NCBI RefSeq assembly: GCF_036967205.1
Contig: NZ_CP146022.1
Location: forward strand, 8,246,001-8,310,000
Source of the DNA: Streptomyces sp. Q6
GTDB lineage: Bacteria > Actinomycetota > Actinomycetes > Streptomycetales > Streptomycetaceae
DNA length: 64,000 nt
Reading direction: 5' to 3'
Under the pieces are notes generated by a model that was not told the DNA's origin, ran no database searches, and saw nothing but the letters and a program-made list of their open reading frames with translations. This document shows positions 16,669-25,419 of the stretch, in pieces. Position 1 is the first letter of the stretch; every line of letters starts with the position of its first letter. A program made the translations under genes and the position numbers.

Positions 16669-17693
16669 CGTGCTGAGGCTCCTTTGAGGCTGCCGATGCC
16701 CAGCGAGCCGCCGGTGATCACGGTGGCGGCGCCGGCCGGTGCGGGGTCGGGCAGGTCGTCGAGGAAGTCGGCGCTGGGGACGTGGAAGAGGCACCCCGTG
16801 ACCGCCGTGGAGAAGTCGAGGATGCGGTCGTGGTTGCCGGGCGGATCACCGAGGAACATGTTGCGCAGCATCCGCTCGGTGACGTCCGGGGTGCGCGCGT
16901 AGCCGATGAAGTACGTGCCGAACTCGCCGCGTCCGAGGCTGCCGAACGGCATGTTCTCGCGCAGGATCTGCCGCTCGGTGCCGTCCTCGTCGACGATCGT
17001 GTTCAGCGCGACGTGCGAGTTGCTCGGCTGTATGTCGTCGGGCAGTTCGACGTTCGCGGTCTTCGTCCGCCCGATGATCCGCTCCTGCTCGTCGGAGGAC
17101 AGCGCCTCCCAGGCGGACATGTCGTGCACGTACTTCTGCACGATCACATAGCTGGAGCCGGCGAAGTCCGGGTCCTCGTCGCCCACGTACACCGCGCTCG
17201 CGGCGGCCTGCCCCTCGGGGTTCTCGCTGCCGTCGACGAAGCCGAGCAGATCGCGTTCGTCGAAGTACTTGAAGCCGTGCACCTCGTCCACGACGGTGAC
17301 GGCCGCGCCGAGCCGGTCCATGATCAGCCGGGCCAGCTCGAAGCAGAGGTCCATGCGACGGGCGCGGAGGTGGAAGAGGAGGTCCCCGGGGGTGGCCGGG
17401 GCCAGGTGCCGGGGGCCCGCGAGTGCCTGGAAGGGGTGCAGCTCGCGCGGCCGCGGACCGGCGAAGAGCCGGTCCCAGGCGGTCGAGCCGATCCCGGCGA
17501 CGCAGGTGAGCCCGTCGTCGGGGGATCGGAAGGCGACCGACCGCCGGAGGGCGGACAGGTCCTCCAGCGTGTCGCGGACGGCACCCTCGCCGCCCGGCGC
17601 GACGGTGACCACGAGGAAGACCGCGGCCTTCGCGGGCGGAGTGAGTACGGACTGCGGCTCGACCACGCGTGCTCCTGTCGCGGAGGATGACAA
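16665..17693 (-). CDS. Dye-decolorizing peroxidase, encapsulin cargo
   Basis: A 342-residue DyP-type haem peroxidase. The family GxxDG motif appears as GFVDGSENP (catalytic Asp), and the proximal haem histidine is in SNSHVALN. The C-terminal tail after a Pro/Ala-rich linker reads SLGIGSLKG, which matches the encapsulin cargo-loading peptide consensus, and the next gene is the encapsulin shell. The enzyme should therefore work inside the nanocompartment, using peroxide to oxidise an unknown substrate. It is the first gene of a two-gene operon whose promoter lies in 17694-17830. Confidence 0.95.
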   Translation of the reverse strand: MSSSATGARVVEPQSVLTPPAKAAVFLVVTVAPGGEGAVRDTLEDLSALRRSVAFRSPDDGLTCVAGIGSTAWDRLFAGPRPRELHPFQALAGPRHLAPATPGDLLFHLRARRMDLCFELARLIMDRLGAAVTVVDEVHGFKYFDERDLLGFVDGSENPEGQAAASAVYVGDEDPDFAGSSYVIVQKYVHDMSAWEALSSDEQERIIGRTKTANVELPDDIQPSNSHVALNTIVDEDGTERQILRENMPFGSLGRGEFGTYFIGYARTPDVTERMLRNMFLGDPPGNHDRILDFSTAVTGCLFHVPSADFLDDLPDPAPAGAATVITGGSLGIGSLKGASAR

Positions 17694-18005
17694 TGAACGG
17701 CTTTTGTCACTTTATGGGCAGGGGGAGAACGCGGCATGTGCGGCGCTTGAGGGGAGTGTGTCCGACCTCACCGGGCAAGATCGGCCTCCTGTGCGAAGCA
17801 CGGTTGGTTCGCTGTTAAACTTTGAACCAAGGCCCCGACCGTTCTCCCCCGTACGGTCGGGGTCCTTCTGCGTTCTCAGCCGCCCGGCGCGGCCAATGGC
17901 CGCGCCGACAGTCCTGGCCCGCCGACGTTGTCCGGTCGTACAGACCCACCCCGTGAGCGCGTGCATAGCCTCCGCAGGCACTGACTCCCCGCTGCCGGAG
18001 GTCCC
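17694..18005. other. Divergent intergenic region between DyP and PucR
   Basis: No convincing gene occurs in these 312 bases. The left part should carry the minus-strand promoter of the DyP-encapsulin operon. The right part carries the hairpin at 17833-17862, a GTTGTCC half-site at 17927-17933 shared with the operator upstream of the transporter operon, and GTGCATAGCCT at 17961-17971. The last resembles a -10 box (TAGCCT at 17966) 35 bases before the PucR start. Confidence 0.6.
17833..17862 (+). terminator. Hairpin, probable terminator or RNA element
   Basis: CCCCGACCGT (17833-17842) and ACGGTCGGGG (17853-17862) form a 10-bp perfect stem with a 10-base loop, followed by a pyrimidine-rich tail (TCCTTCTG). 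A smaller stem, GGTTC...GAACC, lies just before it. No + strand gene ends here, so it could end a short RNA or isolate PucR from read-through. Confidence 0.5.
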
Positions 18006-19633
18006 ATGGACACGCAGACGCCCACCCCCGCACCGCCCGGCGTACCGCTGCGGCGCCTGGCCCCCGCACTCGCCGGCCACCGCGTCGATCTGCTCGCCGC
18101 GCCCCGCGGCCTCGACCGCCCCTGACCGGCGTCGTCATCGCGGAACCGGACGACGAACCCCGCGCCGACCACAAGGACCGCCTCGTGCTGCTCGTCGGAG
18201 CACGCGGCACCAAAGCCCTGCGCGCCCTGATCGCCGCGGGCCGCGCGGGCGCGACCGCCGTCGCCCTGCGCGCCGGACACCACGACGACGAGCGCGAGGC
18301 CCTGCGACAGGCCGCCGTCGAATGCGGCACCGCCCTGTTCGGCGTACGCGACGAGGCCCGCTGGGACGACATCGGGACGGTGGCCCGCGCCGCGCTCGAC
18401 GCCCTCGACCTGGGCCCCGACCTGGCAGGCCGCACCACGCACGGCGACCTGTTCTCGCTCGCCAGAACCCTCGCCACGCTGACCGGCGGCGCCGTCTCCG
18501 TCGAGGACCCGGCCAACCGCGTCCTCGCCTACTCGCGCTCCGACGACGACGTCGACGAGGTGCGGCGCCTGTCGATCCTCGGCCACGCCTGCCCGGAGAC
18601 CTATCTGAAGGTGCTGCGCGAGGCCGGGGTGTACGAGCGGCTGCGCGCCGGAGAACAGGTCGAGGTCGCCGAACGCCCCGATCTCGCCACCCGGCGCCGC
18701 CTCGCCGCGGGCATCACGGCGGGCGGCCGGTTCCTCGGCACGATCTGGGTGCAGGAGAGGACCGCGCCGCTCGCCGACCACACCGGGCAGGTGCTGCGCG
18801 GCGCCGCGCGCCTGGCCGCCGTCGCACTCCTGCGCCCCTTCGACGGGCCGGGATCCGAGAGCGGCCTGCGCGAGGACCTCACCGCGGGCCTGCTCCGCGG
18901 ACGTTCGCCCGCCGCCTCTCTCGCCGGGCACCTGGGCGTACCCGTCGACAGCGGCGCCGTCGTGATCGCCGTCGAACCGCACGAGCGAGACCTCGGAGAC
19001 GGCCGGGACACCGGGCCGCGCGGCGGCCGCGCCGCCGAACTGGTGGCCCTGCACGCCGCCGCCCACCGGCGGACCGCGGCCTGCGCCCGCCTCGACGGTC
19101 GCCTGTACGTCCTCGTCCCCGGCGCCGTCGCCGACCGCACCCTCACCGCCTGGACCGCCGAGCTCGTCACCACCCTGCGCCGCCACCTCGGCACCCCCGT
19201 ACAGGCGGCCGTCGCGGCGACACTGCCCCGGCTCGCCGACGCCCCCGCCGCCCGCACCGAGGCCGACCGGATCCTCGCCGTCATCGCCGACGACCCCGGA
19301 CGCGAGGTCGCCACGTACGACAGCGTGCGGGCCGCCGTGCTGCTCGCGCGCGTCCTCGACGTGTTGCGCGACCACCCCGACATCCACGACCCGGCGCTCG
19401 CGGCGCTCGCCGAGCACGACCGGCGCAACGGCTCCGACCTGTGCGGGTCGCTGCTGCGCTACCTCGACGCGTTCGGCGACGTGAAGACCGTCGCGCGCCA
19501 GCTGCACATCCACCCCAACACCCTGCGCCACCGCATCCGCCGCGCCGTCGCCCTCACCGGCATCGACCTGGACGACCCGCAGCAACGCCTCGTGGCCATG
19601 CTGCATCTGCGCACCGCCGACGCCGTGCGGTGA
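18006..19633 (+). pseudogene. PucR/CdaR family transcriptional regulator, frameshifted near the N-terminus
   Basis: The ATG at 18006 opens a frame that hits TGA at 18123 after 39 codons. Restoring one C in the C4 run at 18119-18122 joins it to the long frame ending at 19633, reading RPLTGVVIAEPDDEP. The same segment (ITGIVIAEPGDDL) is intact in the paralogue at 25420. The repaired protein is about 542 residues, with an N-terminal purine-catabolism-type domain, a GGDEF-like middle, and the C-terminal PucR helix-turn-helix (LRYLDAFGDVKTVARQLHIHPNTLRHRIRRA, about 485-515). It probably regulates the adjacent ABC transporter operon. I regard the break as a likely sequencing error. Confidence 0.82.
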
Positions 19634-19669
19634 GCGCGGCCGGTCCTCTGTGACAGCCGTGCGAACGGC

Positions 19670-19687
19670 GTTGTCCGACAGGACAAC
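19670..19687. promoter_or_regulatory. Inverted repeat, candidate PucR operator
   Basis: GTTGTCC-GACA-GGACAAC is a perfect 7-bp inverted repeat with a 4-base spacer, located 145 bases before the transporter start and just after the PucR stop. GGACAA recurs at 19713 and GTTGTCC at 17927 before the PucR gene. Shared half-sites before the regulator and its likely target suggest an autoregulatory operator; this is inference. Confidence 0.55.
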
Positions 19688-19831
19688 GGGCACCGGCCGA
19701 GATCTGCCGGCCGGACAAGCTCCACGCCACCGTCCGCCGCCTAGGTTTCAGCCACTGCGTGAAGCCCTCCGTGCCCCGCCGACCGGCGGACGTCAGGACG
19801 AGGCCGCAGATCAGACCGTGGAGGAACACCC

Positions 19832-21112
19832 ATGCACCGCCTCATCGCCGATGCCCCCGACGCCCGTCCACGCGGACGTTCACGTTCCCTGGCGCTGGCC
19901 GTACCGCTGCTCGCCGGCAGTCTGGTGCTGACCGCGTGCGGCAGCCGTGACGACGGCAGCGGAGGCGACGACGCGTCCCAGGGCACCACCACCGTCACCA
20001 TCGGCTTCGACGCGCCGCTCTCCAAGGACCTGGCCGCCGTCGGACTCGGCATGCGCAACTCGGCCCAACTCGCCGTCACCAAGGCCAACAAGGACAAGCT
20101 CGTCCCCGGCGTCACCTTCAAGCTCGCCGCGAAGGACGACCAGGCGACCCCGAACATCGGCCAGCAGAACGCGGCAGCGTTCGTCGCCGACACCACGGTC
20201 GTCGGAGTCGTCGGCGCCTACAACTCCTCGGTGTCCGCCGCCATGCAGTCCACCCTGCACGACGCGGGCATGGTGCAGGTCTCCGGCGCCAACACCGCGG
20301 CGACCCTCACCCAGGGAGCCCGCTACAAGACCGACCCCGAGCGGGAGTACGACAACTACTTCCGCACCATCAGCACCGACGCCGTCGCCGCGCCCGTCAT
20401 GGCCGCGTACTTCTACAAGGACCTCAAGGTCAAGAAGATCGCCACGGTCGACGACAAGAAGACCTACGGCACCGGCATCGTCCAGAACTTCACCGAGGCG
20501 TACCGGAAGCTCGGCGGCGAGGTCGCCGTCCACCAGTCCGTCAACCCCGACGAGTCCGACTACGCGGCCGTCGTCAACAGCGTCAAGTCCTCCGGCGCGC
20601 AAGGGGTGTTCTACGGCGGCGAGTACCCGCAGGCCGGCCCGCTGAAGAAGCAGCTCGTGTCCGCCGGATTCGACGGCCCGATGGGCGGCGGCGACGCGGT
20701 CAAGGACGACGCCCTGATCCCGCTGGCCGGCGGGAAGGCCGCCGACGGCGTCTGCGCCCACTCCGACGGCGCCCCCGTCGACTCCCTCGACTCCGCCAGG
20801 ACGTTCGTCGCCGACTACAAGGCGGCCGGCTACTCCGAGGGCTACGGCGTCTTCGGCGCGTACGTCTACGACGCGACCACCGCGCTCATGAAGGCGGTCG
20901 GCACGGCCGTCGAGGCGAACGACGGAAAGGTCGGCGACATCACCCGGCTGCGTCCGAAGGTCGTCGACGCCATGCAGAAGACCGCCTTCGACGGAGTCAC
21001 CGGCAAGATCGGCTTCGACGAGTACGGCGACAGCGTCAACCAGGTCATCAGCGTCAACTGCGTACAGGACGGGGCCTGGAAGAACGGCGTCAAGATCGTG
21101 ACGGTCAAGTGA
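19832..21112 (+). CDS. livK: Branched-chain amino-acid-type ABC transporter substrate-binding lipoprotein
   Basis: A 426-residue periplasmic-binding protein (Peripla_BP_6 / LivJ-LivK type). The signal ends in the lipobox LVLTAC (Cys about 36), so it is membrane-anchored outside the cell. The mature protein begins TTVTIGFDAPLSKDLAAVGLGMRNSAQLAV, typical of LivK, and contains VVGVVGAYNSSVSAAMQ. The stop overlaps the GTG start of the permease gene. The ligand could be a branched-chain amino acid or, because PucR-type regulators flank the operon, a nitrogen compound such as a purine or urea relative; the sequence does not decide. Confidence 0.9.
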   Translation: MHRLIADAPDARPRGRSRSLALAVPLLAGSLVLTACGSRDDGSGGDDASQGTTTVTIGFDAPLSKDLAAVGLGMRNSAQLAVTKANKDKLVPGVTFKLAAKDDQATPNIGQQNAAAFVADTTVVGVVGAYNSSVSAAMQSTLHDAGMVQVSGANTAATLTQGARYKTDPEREYDNYFRTISTDAVAAPVMAAYFYKDLKVKKIATVDDKKTYGTGIVQNFTEAYRKLGGEVAVHQSVNPDESDYAAVVNSVKSSGAQGVFYGGEYPQAGPLKKQLVSAGFDGPMGGGDAVKDDALIPLAGGKAADGVCAHSDGAPVDSLDSARTFVADYKAAGYSEGYGVFGAYVYDATTALMKAVGTAVEANDGKVGDITRLRPKVVDAMQKTAFDGVTGKIGFDEYGDSVNQVISVNCVQDGAWKNGVKIVTVK

Positions 21113-22068
21113 GCGCGACCGACGTCCTGCAACTCCTCGCCGACGGACTCGTCCTCGGCACCATGTACGGCCTGATAGCCGTCGGGTACACGATGGTCTA
21201 CGGCATCCTCCAGATCATCAACTTCGCCCACGGCGAGATCTACATGCTCGGCGGGTTCGGCGCCCTGTTCGTCTACGCCTGGGTCCCCGGGCTGCGGGCG
21301 ATCCCCCTGTGGGCCGCGCTGCCCGTGATGCTCATCGCCGCCGTCCTGGTGTCCGTCACCGCGGCGGTGGCGGCCGAGCGGTTCACCTACCGACCGCTGC
21401 GCGGAGCCCCGCGCCTCGCACCGCTGATCTCCGCGATCGGTTTGTCGCTCTTCCTGCAACAGGTCGTGTTCAACTTCTTCCCGCTGCCCGGCGGTTCGCT
21501 CGGTGTCACCGCGCCCGTGCCCTTCCCCCAGTTGGAGGGCGGGCCGGTGCGCCTGGGCGGCGTCACGCTCTCCTACGGGGCGCTGCTCACCCTCGTCGTC
21601 GCGGGACTGGCGATGAGCGTGCTGTCCTGGTTCGTGGCCCGCACCCGCACCGGGCGCGCCATGCAGGCCACCGCGCAGGACCCGAGGACGGCCCGGCTGA
21701 TGGGCATCGACACGGACCGGGTCATCGTCGTGGCCTTCGCCATCGGCGCGCTCCTGGCCGGCGTCGCCTGCCTCACCCAGGGCCTCCGGCTCGGCACCAT
21801 CTCGTACAACATGGGCTTCATCGCGGGCCTGAAGGGCTTCACCGCCGCCGTGCTCGGCGGGATCGGCAACATCAAGGGCGCCATGCTCGGCGGCGTCGTG
21901 CTCGGCGTGGCCGAGGCCCTCGCCTCCGGGCTCCTGCCCCATCTGCCCGCCCTGCACATGTTCGGCGGCTCCGTCTGGAAGGACGTGTGGGCCTTCGTGA
22001 TCCTCATCGTGGTCCTGCTGATCAGACCTCAGGGACTGCTCGGCGAACGCATCGCGGACAGGGCGTGA
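21109..22068 (+). CDS. livH: ABC transporter permease LivH-type
   Basis: A 319-residue inner-membrane permease with about eight hydrophobic segments. The opening DGLVLGTMYGLIAVGYTMVYGILQIINFAHGEIYMLGGF and the later GRAMQATAQDPRTARLMGIDTDRVI are LivH signatures; the second is the EAA-like loop that contacts the ATPases. The gene overlaps the substrate-binding gene by 4 bases and is followed after 5 bases by LivM. The start is GTG within a GTGA overlap. Confidence 0.93.
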   Translation: MSATDVLQLLADGLVLGTMYGLIAVGYTMVYGILQIINFAHGEIYMLGGFGALFVYAWVPGLRAIPLWAALPVMLIAAVLVSVTAAVAAERFTYRPLRGAPRLAPLISAIGLSLFLQQVVFNFFPLPGGSLGVTAPVPFPQLEGGPVRLGGVTLSYGALLTLVVAGLAMSVLSWFVARTRTGRAMQATAQDPRTARLMGIDTDRVIVVAFAIGALLAGVACLTQGLRLGTISYNMGFIAGLKGFTAAVLGGIGNIKGAMLGGVVLGVAEALASGLLPHLPALHMFGGSVWKDVWAFVILIVVLLIRPQGLLGERIADRA

Positions 22069-22073
22069 CCTCC

Positions 22074-23758
22074 ATGAACCTCCCCCTCGGCACCTCCGCC
22101 GCCCGGATCCTCACCGCCGCGGGCGCGGCGCTCGCCCTCGTCGCGCCGTTCCTCGCCTGGACGTGGACCGCGCTCTACCCGGCAACCTCACCGTCTACGG
22201 GTACCCGGGCGGAAGCCAGCTCCTCACGCTGGTCACCGCCCTGCTCGCCGCCGTGTTCGCGGCCACCGCCCTCGGCGTCCCCGGATCACGCCGCCTCGCA
22301 CCGGCGGGCGCGGTCCGTGCCCTGCGCGCCGCTTCGCTCGCCGCGCTGACCGCCACCTGGATCACCGTCGGCGCGATCGCCGTCGACCTGGGCGGCGCGG
22401 TCAACGTCGAGCCGGGCGGCTGGCTCGCGGCGGTGGCCGTGCTGCTCCTCGCGGCCGGCGCGCACGCCCTGCCCGACGACACGGTCACCGATCCGCCCGC
22501 GGCGGGGCGCCCGCCCCGCGCGGCCGAGATCGCCCTGATCACCGTCGTGTTCCTCGCCGCGATGTACGTCCTGGCGTTCGGCATCACCACCGAGTCGGCG
22601 CAGGACTTCCTCGCCTTCCTGCCCGCCGCGGGATTCGGGGTGCGCGCGCTCGCCGCCGCCGGGCTCACCGCCCGGTTCAGTGCGATCACCGCCCGGAACC
22701 GGATCGCGGTCGCCGTCGCGTCGCTCGCCGCCGCGCTCGCCTTCCCGTTCACCCAGACCGGGGAGCGGTACACGGCGATCGCCGACAACATCCTCGTGTT
22801 CGCCGCCGTCGCGCTCGGCCTGAACATCGTCGTCGGCCTGGTCGGACTCCTCGACCTCGGCTACGTGGCGTTCCTGGGCACCGGCGCCTACACGGCGGCC
22901 CTCGTCTCCGGATCGACGTTCTCCACCTTCGACATCGAGCCCTGGCCGTTCTGGGCCACCGCCCTGCTCGGCATGGCCGTCAGCCTGGTGGCCGGACTCG
23001 TGATCGGCGCGCCGACCCTGCGACTGCACGGCGACTACCTCGCCATCGTCACCCTGGGCTTCGGCGAGATCTTCCGCATCACCGTCAACAACCTCGACGG
23101 CACCTCGGGCCCCCAGCTCACGGGCGGCCCCAACGGCATCAACTCCGTCCCCGACCTCTCCGTGTTCGGCTTCGACTTCGGAACGCCGCACACCCTCCTC
23201 GGCGTCACCTTCGGCCGGTTCGCCCACTACTACCTGCTGCTGCTCGGCGTGATCGCCGTCATCGTCTTCGTGTACGCACGCGCCGGGAACTCCCGGATCG
23301 GGCGGGCCTGGATCGCGCTGCGCGAGGACGAGAAGGCCGCGACCGCCATGGGCATCGAGGGCTTCCGGTTCAAACTGCTCGCCTTCGGCCTCGGCGCGTC
23401 CCTCGCCGGACTCGCGGGCACCGTCATGGCGCACCTCCAGACCAACGCCGTGCCCGAGAACTACAAGTTCGCCGACACGGCACCGCCCAACTCCGCGTTC
23501 CTGCTCGCCGCCGTCGTCCTCGGCGGCATGGGAACCGTGTCCGGACCGCTGGTCGGGGCGGCGCTGCTGTACCTGATCCCCGCCAAGTTCGAGTTCTTCC
23601 ACCAGTACCAGATGATGCTGTTCGGCCTCGCGCTGATTCTCATGATGCGGTTCAGGCCCGAGGGACTCGTGCCCGACCGCAGGCATCAACTGGAGTTCCA
23701 CGACGAGCAGGTCGCGAGCGCCGAGGCGCGCCGGGCCGCCGCGGAGGCCACCGTATGA
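22074..23758 (+). pseudogene. livM: ABC transporter permease LivM-type, frameshifted near the N-terminus
   Basis: The ATG at 22074 begins MNLPLGTSAARILTAAGAAL, a plausible first membrane helix, but the frame leaves the gene after about 36 codons. Adding one C to the C3 run at 22178-22180 reads TALYPGNLTVYGYPGG and joins the frame that continues to 23758. The repaired protein is about 561 residues, long for LivM because of an extra N-terminal set of helices (about 1-230). The core has NIVVGLVGLLDLGYVAFLGTGAYTAAL and a GRAWIALREDEKAATAMGI loop. It overlaps LivG by 4 bases (ATGA). The break is one of several one-base losses and is probably a sequencing error. Confidence 0.83.
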
Positions 23759-24588
23759 GCACGACCCCATCACCCCTGCTCCAGGCCGACGGCGTCACCA
23801 TGCGTTTCGGCGGCCTCACCGCCGTCGACGGGGTCGACCTCACCGTCGGCGAGGGCGAGATCGTCGGCCTGATCGGCCCCAACGGCGCGGGCAAGACGAC
23901 CTTCTTCAACTGCCTGACCGGCCTGTACGTCCCCACGGACGGCTCCGTACGGTTCGCGGGCGCGGCGCTGCCGCCGCGCCCGGCCCGGGTCACCCGGGCC
24001 GGGGTCGCCCGCACCTTCCAGAACATCCGCCTGTTCGCCAACATGTCGGCCCGCGAGAACGTGATCGTCGGCCGTCACACCCGCACCGGCGCCGGCCTGT
24101 TCTCCGCCCTCGCGCACGGCCCGCGCCACCGGCGCGAGGAGCGCGAATCCCAGGAGCGGGCACGGGAGTTGCTGGACTTCGTCGGACTCGGCGGGCAGGC
24201 GGGGCTGCTCGCCCGCAATCTGTCCTACGGCGCCCAGCGCCGCCTGGAGATCGCCCGCGCCCTGGCGAGCGAACCCCGTCTGCTCCTGCTCGACGAGCCG
24301 ACGGCGGGGATGAACCCCCAGGAGACCGCGGAGACCGAGGAACTGGTGCGCTCGGTGCGTGCCAGGGGCGTCGCGGTCCTCGTCATCGAGCACGACATGC
24401 GCTTCATCATGAACCTCTGCGACCGGGTCGCGGTCCTGGTGCAGGGCGCGAAGCTGATCGAGGGCGCGCCCGCCGAGGTGCAGGCGGACGAGCGGGTCGT
24501 CGAGGCCTACCTCGGCGCCCCGGACGACGAGGACGACCACCCCGCGGCCGCACCGATCCATCTGGAGAAGCAGGAGAAGACCGTATGA
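23755..24588 (+). CDS. livG: ABC transporter ATP-binding protein LivG-type
   Basis: A 277-residue cytoplasmic ATPase. Walker A is GPNGAGKTT (about 42-50), the Q loop lies in ARTFQNIRLF, the signature is LSYGAQRR (about 156-163), and Walker B is LLLLDEPTAGMNP (about 175-187), with the switch His in VIEHDMRFI. The C-terminal BCA_ABC_TP segment (APAEVQADERVVEAYLG) is typical of LivG. It overlaps LivM and LivF by 4 bases at each end. A basic His/Arg-rich insert (ALAHGPRHRREERESQ) lies before the signature. Confidence 0.94.
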   Translation: MSTTPSPLLQADGVTMRFGGLTAVDGVDLTVGEGEIVGLIGPNGAGKTTFFNCLTGLYVPTDGSVRFAGAALPPRPARVTRAGVARTFQNIRLFANMSARENVIVGRHTRTGAGLFSALAHGPRHRREERESQERARELLDFVGLGGQAGLLARNLSYGAQRRLEIARALASEPRLLLLDEPTAGMNPQETAETEELVRSVRARGVAVLVIEHDMRFIMNLCDRVAVLVQGAKLIEGAPAEVQADERVVEAYLGAPDDEDDHPAAAPIHLEKQEKTV

Positions 24589-25301
24589 CCGCGCTCCTCG
24601 AGGTCCAGGACCTCCGGGTCGCCTACGGGAAGGTCGAGGCCGTCAAGGGCATCTCCTTCCGCGTCGAGGAAGGCCAGGCCGTCACTCTCATCGGCACCAA
24701 CGGAGCGGGCAAGACCACCACCCTGCACACCCTCAGCGGGCTCCTCGCGCCGTCGGCGGGCCGGGTCAGGTTCGGCGGCAAGGACCTGGCGGGCGTTCCC
24801 GCGCACAAGGTCGTCGCGCTCGGCCTCGCCCACTCGCCGGAGGGCCGGCACATCTTCCCGCGCCTGAGCGTCGAGGAGAACCTGCTGCTCGGGGCGTTCC
24901 TGCGCAAGGACGCCGACGGCATCGCCGACGACACCGAGCGCGCCTACGTCCTGTTCCCGCGCCTTCGTGAGCGGCGCACCCAGGCCGCGGGCACGCTGTC
25001 GGGCGGCGAGCAGCAGATGCTCGCCATGGGACGTGCCCTGATGTGCCGCCCCCGGCTGTTGATGCTGGACGAGCCGTCGATGGGGCTCTCGCCGCTGATG
25101 ATGAAGAAGATCATGGCGACGGTCGCCGAGCTGAAGGCGGGCGGGACCACCATCCTCCTCGTCGAGCAGAACGCGCGCGCCGCGCTGGCCCTCGCCGACC
25201 AGGCCTACGTCATGGAGACCGGCCGCATCGTGCTCTCCGGCAGCGGCAGCAGGCTCCTCGCGGACGACAGCGTGCGCAAGGCATACCTGGGGGAGGCGTG
25301 A
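24585..25301 (+). CDS. livF: ABC transporter ATP-binding protein LivF-type
   Basis: A 238-residue ATPase, the second nucleotide-binding subunit. Walker A is GTNGAGKTT (about 37-45), the signature is LSGGEQQML (about 140-148), Walker B is LLMLDEPSMGLSP, and the switch region is ILLVEQNA. GLAHSPEGRHIFPRLSVEENL is the LivF-type stretch. ATG overlaps the LivG stop. The TGA at 25299-25301 begins a 17-bp degenerate tandem repeat that runs toward the second PucR gene. Confidence 0.94.
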   Translation: MTALLEVQDLRVAYGKVEAVKGISFRVEEGQAVTLIGTNGAGKTTTLHTLSGLLAPSAGRVRFGGKDLAGVPAHKVVALGLAHSPEGRHIFPRLSVEENLLLGAFLRKDADGIADDTERAYVLFPRLRERRTQAAGTLSGGEQQMLAMGRALMCRPRLLMLDEPSMGLSPLMMKKIMATVAELKAGGTTILLVEQNARAALALADQAYVMETGRIVLSGSGSRLLADDSVRKAYLGEA

Positions 25302-25366
25302 GCGGCACCAAGGAGTGAGGTGACACCGAGAAGTGAGCGGCGCCGAGGCGTGAGCGGCACCGAGCA
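25298..25366. repeat. Degenerate 17-bp tandem repeat, about four copies
   Basis: Units begin at 25298, 25315, 25333 and 25350 and follow GTGAGCGGCACCGAGGA with a few changes; the second is one base longer and most diverged. A partial GTGGGCG follows at 25367. The array starts on the LivF stop codon and fills over half the gap before the second PucR gene. It may be a simple slippage product or a set of regulator sites. Confidence 0.7.
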
Positions 25367-25419
25367 GTGGGCGCGGTCCGCGCCGATCGGCGCACAGCGT
25401 GGGCGCGTATCCTCCCGCC

